Made by a program: the position numbers and the translations under genes. This document shows, piece after piece, positions 59,402 to 64,000 of a DNA stretch of 64,000 bases. Each line of letters begins with the position of its first letter. The first letter of the stretch is position 1. The stretch is from positions 213,311 through 277,310 of the forward strand of contig NW_025064891.1 in assembly GCF_019112545.1 (NCBI RefSeq), in the 5' to 3' direction. The DNA is from Guyanagaster necrorhizus. Its lineage: Eukaryota > Basidiomycota > Agaricomycetes > Agaricales > Physalacriaceae. The notes beneath the pieces are model-generated. The model saw only the letters and a program-made list of their open reading frames with translations, did not search any database and was not told where the DNA came from.

Positions 59402-61940
59402 CTACATCATCAGACTCCCAAGGCCTCCTTGCACGTAAGCCATAGGTTTCATTGCAGGATGTGGACTGGCATCAAACTGGAAATAGTTTTGAGCACCAGA
59501 CGAATCAATCCGAATCTTGAAAGTGATGAGCCAATGATGTTGAATAGCCAGACACGCAAAACATACAAAAGCCCCCTTGTTTCCAGCCTGATCCACGTAA
59601 TTGGGCGCAGAAAAAACCTGTGGGCAAGATCAAACGACGCCCGTACTAACTGCTTCATGATGGTACTTACCGTCGTACATAATCCCCCATGTTCAATTTC
59701 GTACCCGTCTAGTTTAACCCGGCATCAACGAGAGATCAAACCCCTGCGACTGAAATTTTACCTTGGCGGACTTCATGGCTACGGATAATACCCGTGACTA
59801 GACCATCTTTAGCAAGCGCTCTTGTTCAGATGCTGAGGTCTGATCCCTACCTTTATTGAACTGACACCATCTTCTTGTTACATCAGGACCAAATGCTATA
59901 CCGACACCCTGGAGCTAGCCTTTTACGATGAGTTCGGAGGAGGTAGGACGCTGGACCTTACACGTTTACTAGGCCCGCGGCCGGGCATGACTTGAGGGTC
60001 AGTCCATAAAAGCTAAAAGCCGGGTTTAATTTGATTTGATGGATCCATTCGAGATATCCCTCACCTCGCCTATTCAAAAGGGATCAATATCACTAACAGG
60101 GTAGTAACAAGGCGGAGAAGACAAACACATTAACCCTTCCTGACCAGGCTGTCGCCCAATACGGTCGATATTTTTGACATCCTCCAGGGAGACATCGTCT
60201 TTACTAAACAGCCCACCATGCACGACAAAGTAGCGTTTCCTCCCGTCATCCGTCAAGATTGAGTTATCCTTCTTCGCAGGCGGCTTACTTGCACTGAGTA
60301 ACGTTGCCAAGGGCACTAACACGGGGTCACATAAAGATATCCTGGACTAAAAACACGCACTCACGGGCAGTAAAAGCATGTGCCAAAAGCTAGACGCCAT
60401 CAGTTCGACTACATGCAGCGGAAGCAGAAGAGTTTCCTAACCTTATACGACTGTTCGCCGTGTTTGTGCTTAGCCTCGCCTTCAAACCCATACGTACGAT
60501 TCATCTCCTTTGCTTCATGGTTCCCTCTGTTGATGAACATGTATTTCGGGTACAACCCTAATTGTACTCAACTGTTAGCTCACAAAGATGAATGATGAGG
60601 GGCTTGCACTGACACTTGTACGCAAACGCTGTTAATATAACCTCTATTGACCACGATCCCCGATCGACAAGGTCTCCATTCATGAGGAGGTAGTGTTTCT
60701 CATTCGGTTCTCCCGTCATCGAATACAGATGAAGCATATCGTAAAACTGACCTGCAACCCAATCAAAATCAAGACGATGGAACCAACTAACCAAGGTTCA
60801 ACCAACCGTGAACATCACCAATAACGTCACAAGTAACGCCCTCTTCCAGCGCTACCTCTAACATTGTTGATTCGGCCTGGAAGTGATTGTAGGCGCCAAG
60901 GACGATCTCCCATACATACCGTTTCGGAAGGTTTTTGCCATTTCTGAACCATTCTACCATATCTTTGATAAAGCTGGGCGTGATACCGTATTTCCCGTCA
61001 GTCAATGGGAGCTTTGGACCACTGTATGTCGTCTCAACGTCGCACCCGCCTGAATCGACAAACATCAGTGCCAGACAGAGCACCTTGTCTGCAAGACGAA
61101 CCCTCAGCTATGATTTCGTAGCATCTCTCGATGGGGCTCTTCTCCCCTTCTACCTCGATGGCCTGACATCCCACATTACTCAACGATGCACCAGCCCCAC
61201 CCAACGTGCCCAACGCACCTTTTCAAATTCGATCTTCCTTATAAGCTTCTGCGTAGAGACCATCTGCGCACGGACAGTTTCATTTTTGGGTTCTAGAGCG
61301 ATGACTTTGCGGAAATCGGGGACGGCTTTTTGGGGCTGGAGGATTTGCAGGTAGCATGTTGCTCGTCTAAGGGTTTGTGGGATCAGATCCTTGGTATTCT
61401 GTTTATTTTTTTTTTTCTTTCCTTACCTGTAGTACGCTTTTGCGTATTTGGGATCCAATTGGATGGCATGGGCTAATGGCGAGGTCAGTGTGTACGCCCT
61501 CCAGGGGGGGTTACAGAACCACCCACAGGCGTCCGTCAACGCGTACCCAAACTCCTCGAGTTTCATCCTAGCATAGGCCCTATTACACCACAACGTAGGT
61601 TCATGAGGGTTCTTGTCGATAGCCTCCGTGTACAGACGAGCAGCAGCAGTGAAATCATGGCCTTGAGATGAAAATGAAAGGCAAAATTAATGAAAAAGGG
61701 TTTCATTTCCGCGTCGAAATGATCAGCTGGACACGGGGGACGGAAAAAAGTTGACGGACTGGTGAAGGCAATGTTGGCCTGGGCTTTGAGATCGACAGCC
61801 AAGGCCTTGTCGACGTCAGGGATTTCTTCGTCGGAGAGCTTCAGGGAAGCTATATGAGGTGACGGGGCAGACGACGGCGGCGTCGAGGCGGAGGTTGAAG
61901 GGGACGAGGGTCCAGATGATGCAGTCGAAGTGCTGCTCAT
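59402..61940 (-). CDS. PPT1: serine/threonine protein phosphatase 5 (PP5/PPT1)
   Basis: Seventeen exons (61940-61760, 61661-61527, 61472-61427, 61366-61219, 61162-61102, 61049-60807, 60751-60614, 60557-60442, 60389-60365, 60315-60127, 60069-60065, 60012-59962, 59908-59851, 59806-59762, 59708-59671, 59617-59567, 59515-59402) give 547 aa. Three TPRs (LKAQANIAF, NPHEPTLWCNRAYARMKLEEFGYAL, HAIQLDPKYAKAYYRRATCYL) normally bind Hsp90 and autoinhibit. The PPP catalytic domain has GDVHGQFYDMLH, GDLVDRGSWS, RGNHEAKEMNRTYGFEGE, HGGLFSKD, LLWTDPQ, GIAFGPD, IIRSHEVR, VFSAPNYVDQAGNKGAF and ends PMAYVQGGLGSLMM. A 5-nt exon encodes most of Cys-Glu before LLWTDP. It converges with ISWI, 128 bp apart. I start at ATG 61940. 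Confidence 0.94.
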
Positions 61941-62068
61941 AGTCAAACAGGTCGAGACCTTCTCACGCTCTTGCCCCAATTTGACTTGGTAAATTCCTCA
62001 ACAATACTGAAGTATAATGTAACAAATAAGTCTACTAATGCTGTCTCTACCACTGACAATGGTCCAGA

Positions 62069-63003
62069 TTAAAGTACTTTCCAAAACGCTGAGTCGGGTT
62101 CATACGCGTCCACGTTCTGGAGCCACGCATTGAAGAATTGCTGAAGGCTAGATGGACGCTCGCAAGAAATGCACAAGAATTCGCAGCGCAAGAACGCACT
62201 AGTCGAGGTTGTTCTGGCATCGGCAACAGGGACCGTCTGCAGCAGCAGTCGCCTCGGCCTGCCGATATCGTTCAGCCGTCTTAACGACCGAAAATAGCTT
62301 ACATAAATCATTCCCTTGTACCAACCATTATCCAAGTCCCCAGAGGTAAGGACAAGGTTGTCGTTACTATCAGCAAGTTTCTTCGAAAAGTACCCAGTGG
62401 CTGTCAAAATGTTGAAGTCCTGTAAAGTATTGTGTTAACTAAACGGAGATAGTGGAATGAGAGACTCTTACGAGATCATAACAATCCCCATCCGATGCAC
62501 CGTAGCACTTGTCGTGAGTCAGCTGCATAAGCCCCGCCTCTCCCGCACCACCAGTAATGGATGGATTACACCCAGACTGCCGAGGCTGAGCCAACGAAAC
62601 GAGCACTGAGCGACCGACATACCTCTTGCAAAGCAAATGCCGCTATGACTGTTGATGGAACGTTGTGCGCCTGAGCATATTTCTCAAACATGTCGAGAAA
62701 CAGCTCGCAGGGTCTGAACGAACTACCAGGTGTCTTCAAAGCCTTAATCAAGTCCGCCATGAAGGGGGTCGCTGGGTTGATCGATATATATGGAGGCGTC
62801 CAACCATTATCGTCAATACCACAGTTGAAAAAGTCGATACTTCCCATCCTGCCCGAAGTAGGGGTACTCGATGCTAACGAGCGTCAACTTTGAAGAATGA
62901 CTGCAGACTTTGACATACCAGTTGCATCGCTGCCGCAAGTGCTCGAGCCGTCAAGGACATCAATGTGGACATTATCATTATGCACGCTTGGCGATGGCTT
63001 GTT
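62069..63003 (-). CDS. GH23/lysozyme-like secreted protein, 5' end unresolved
   Basis: Exons 63003-62919, 62873-62623, 62576-62472, 62419-62303, 62258-62200 and 62147-62069 give 231 aa of a protein with lytic-transglycosylase-like (lysozyme fold) motifs: AFALQE with the putative catalytic Glu, then SGCNPSITGGAGEAGLMQLT, and TATGYFSKKLADSN. Nine or so Cys (CGSD, FNCGIDD, GDCYD, CCRCQNN) and an acidic, Ser-rich N-terminal part suggest an extracellular disulfide-bonded enzyme. The Glu codon is the last before an intron. I could not find a convincing first exon with signal peptide in 63004-63450. It may cut peptidoglycan or chitin-like chains; substrate is inferred. Confidence 0.75.
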
Positions 63004-63528
63004 CTACGACCGAGTCAAATCCTAGTAATTGCGACTAGTTAGATCAATACGTCGGACGGCGCAGCGGGGCTTTCCCGCGGAAGGAATGCGGATATGCCGG
63101 GAGTGTCGACGGGAGTATAATAAATCGCCTTTAGAACTGACGAAGGAAAGAAGGGTAAAAAGGAAAAGAATGGACTTTAGTTTGTGAGCGTAATAGGCAA
63201 AGCAGGACCTTGGCTGCCCATTTTTGCATTAGGCGCTTGACTGTCACTGCAAGACCAATCCTGCCCAACAGTGAGTCCCGCAAAACACTTGTAATTCAAT
63301 TCCTACGTACCAATTCAATATACACTGTGGAAGAGAAGAAAAGAAAGTACATAACAAGCATACAAATGGGCCCCCAGTCAAAGAATCAAAAGTCACAAGC
63401 ATCGCACGGGTTTAAGAGGAGAGAAAACGCATGTAGGTCAGTCATATATATATAAACACGGGAGAAAGAGAGAGTGATAAAAGTACAGGGGAAAAAAAAA
63501 GACGAGATGAGAGAGAGAACGTCTAATG
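63004..63528. other. 5' region of GH23-like gene and 3' end of next gene
   Basis: The missing first exon of the GH23-like gene probably lies here. One minus-strand ATG near 63227 starts a hydrophobic frame but its splice link is unclear. A (TA)n run near 63443-63455 and GA-rich tracts follow; on the minus strand the TA run could be either a TATA element or part of a 3' UTR. Confidence 0.4.
63443..63455. repeat. short TA microsatellite
   Basis: About six TA dinucleotides beside GA-rich tracts in the spacer between two minus-strand genes. No coding role. Confidence 0.5.
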
Positions 63529-64000
63529 CTACTGTTGACACAACGCATGCGCACTCCAAGGGTAAATCGGACTTGGATCACCAAGTTTTGCATTACAAAA
63601 CTCGATGAACGGAACCGACTCGTGGTCATACCCAAGCATATCCGGGGCCTTGTCCCACGATTCGACACTGCAGGTCGAATCATGGAACGAGCCCGACATG
63701 TTGTCGTCCAAAAAAGTCGACATTTGGATCGTCCGGTCCCCAGATGAGGTCGAAGACGACGAAGAGGGAGAGTACGTGAGTCCTGGTGTGGGTGGGCTTG
63801 TATAATTTGATGCCATGTTCTTTCGAGGCCAGGTTAGTTATTAGATATTTAGAGAATGGGGAGAGAACTCACCTGACTGGTAAGAGCGGGAATACTGACG
63901 TCGACTTGGATATCAAACGAAGATGAAGCAAGCGAGCTATCCAGCAGAGACACTTGGGGCTCAAGTGTGTGAGCACCAAATGCGTCCGCCGGGAGCGTCG
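63529..64000 (-). CDS. C-terminal part of an unidentified Ser-rich protein (runs off window)
   Basis: Two exons are visible: 64000-63873 (5' end cut by the window edge) and 63819-63529, joined in phase 0 by a GT-AG intron 63872-63820. The 139 visible residues are rich in Ser, Thr, Pro and Asp ([39 protein letters not shown]) and end in PIYPWSAHALCQQ. No domain is present. Such a tail is typical of fungal transcription factors, but the defining part lies outside the window. Confidence 0.65.

Noticed and set aside
62236..62302. GH23 intron ending at GTTAAG (23 nt)
   Set aside because: Too short; the acceptor at 62259 gives 44 nt and keeps frame.

Overview
This is a nuclear fragment of a filamentous fungus, almost certainly a basidiomycete and most likely an agaricomycete. 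The evidence is very dense short spliceosomal introns (mostly 45-60 nt, roughly 200 that I could place by hand), compact gene spacing, and best protein resemblance to fungal families (Zn2Cys6 factors, HsbA, a fungal-type ATP sulfurylase with an APS-kinase-like tail). I see no tRNA, rRNA, CRISPR, insertion sequence or transposon. All gene models come from reading frame, splice signals and family motifs; no search was run.

Layout. 98-1652: ERT1/AcuK-like gluconeogenesis regulator. 1808-2520: PRA1. 2748-3064: small unknown gene. 3708-6223: peroxisomal import receptor PEX5. 6337-7454: C2H2 factor. 7921-11068: HSL-type alpha/beta hydrolase, head-to-head with a taspase/asparaginase-2 gene (11301-12912). 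12956-14396: TFIIH subunit TFB4. 15337-20505: CHD1 remodeler. 21016-21744: membrane protein. 22922-23697: secreted HsbA-like protein. 23977-26502: COG7. 26560-27950: SNAPc subunit 3. 28389-31437: Zn2Cys6/fungal_trans factor. 31647-33592: mitochondrial 2-methylcitrate dehydratase. 33782-35982: Ser/Pro-rich protein. 36627-38437: secreted serine carboxypeptidase. 38596-39901: RNase H2 subunit B. 40194-42454: ATP sulfurylase. 42824-44633: single-pass membrane protein. 44816-46934: ERO1. 47539-51900: vigilin/SCP160. 52014-54766: U2 snRNP factor SR140. 54960-59273: ISWI remodeler. 59402-61940: PP5 phosphatase. 62069-63003: secreted GH23/lysozyme-like protein (5' end unresolved). 63529-64000: 3' end of an unidentified regulator that runs off the window.

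This is ordinary core-genome content (transcription, chromatin, splicing, secretory pathway, peroxisome, sulfur and propionate metabolism) plus a few secreted enzymes. Genes are not in operons; several pairs share short divergent promoters (SR140/ISWI 193 bp, Zn2Cys6/PrpD 209 bp, hydrolase/taspase 232 bp) or end close together (taspase/TFB4 43 bp).

The unusual signal is in gene structure, not gene content. Three genes need microexons of 5, 6 and 7 nt, each encoding residues of a conserved motif. Six introns can only be spliced in frame with a GC donor, two of them in one gene (RNase H2B). One intron is bounded by an 11-nt direct repeat, as expected for recent intron gain. COG7 has 2.5 kb with no intron among neighbours split every 100-300 bp.
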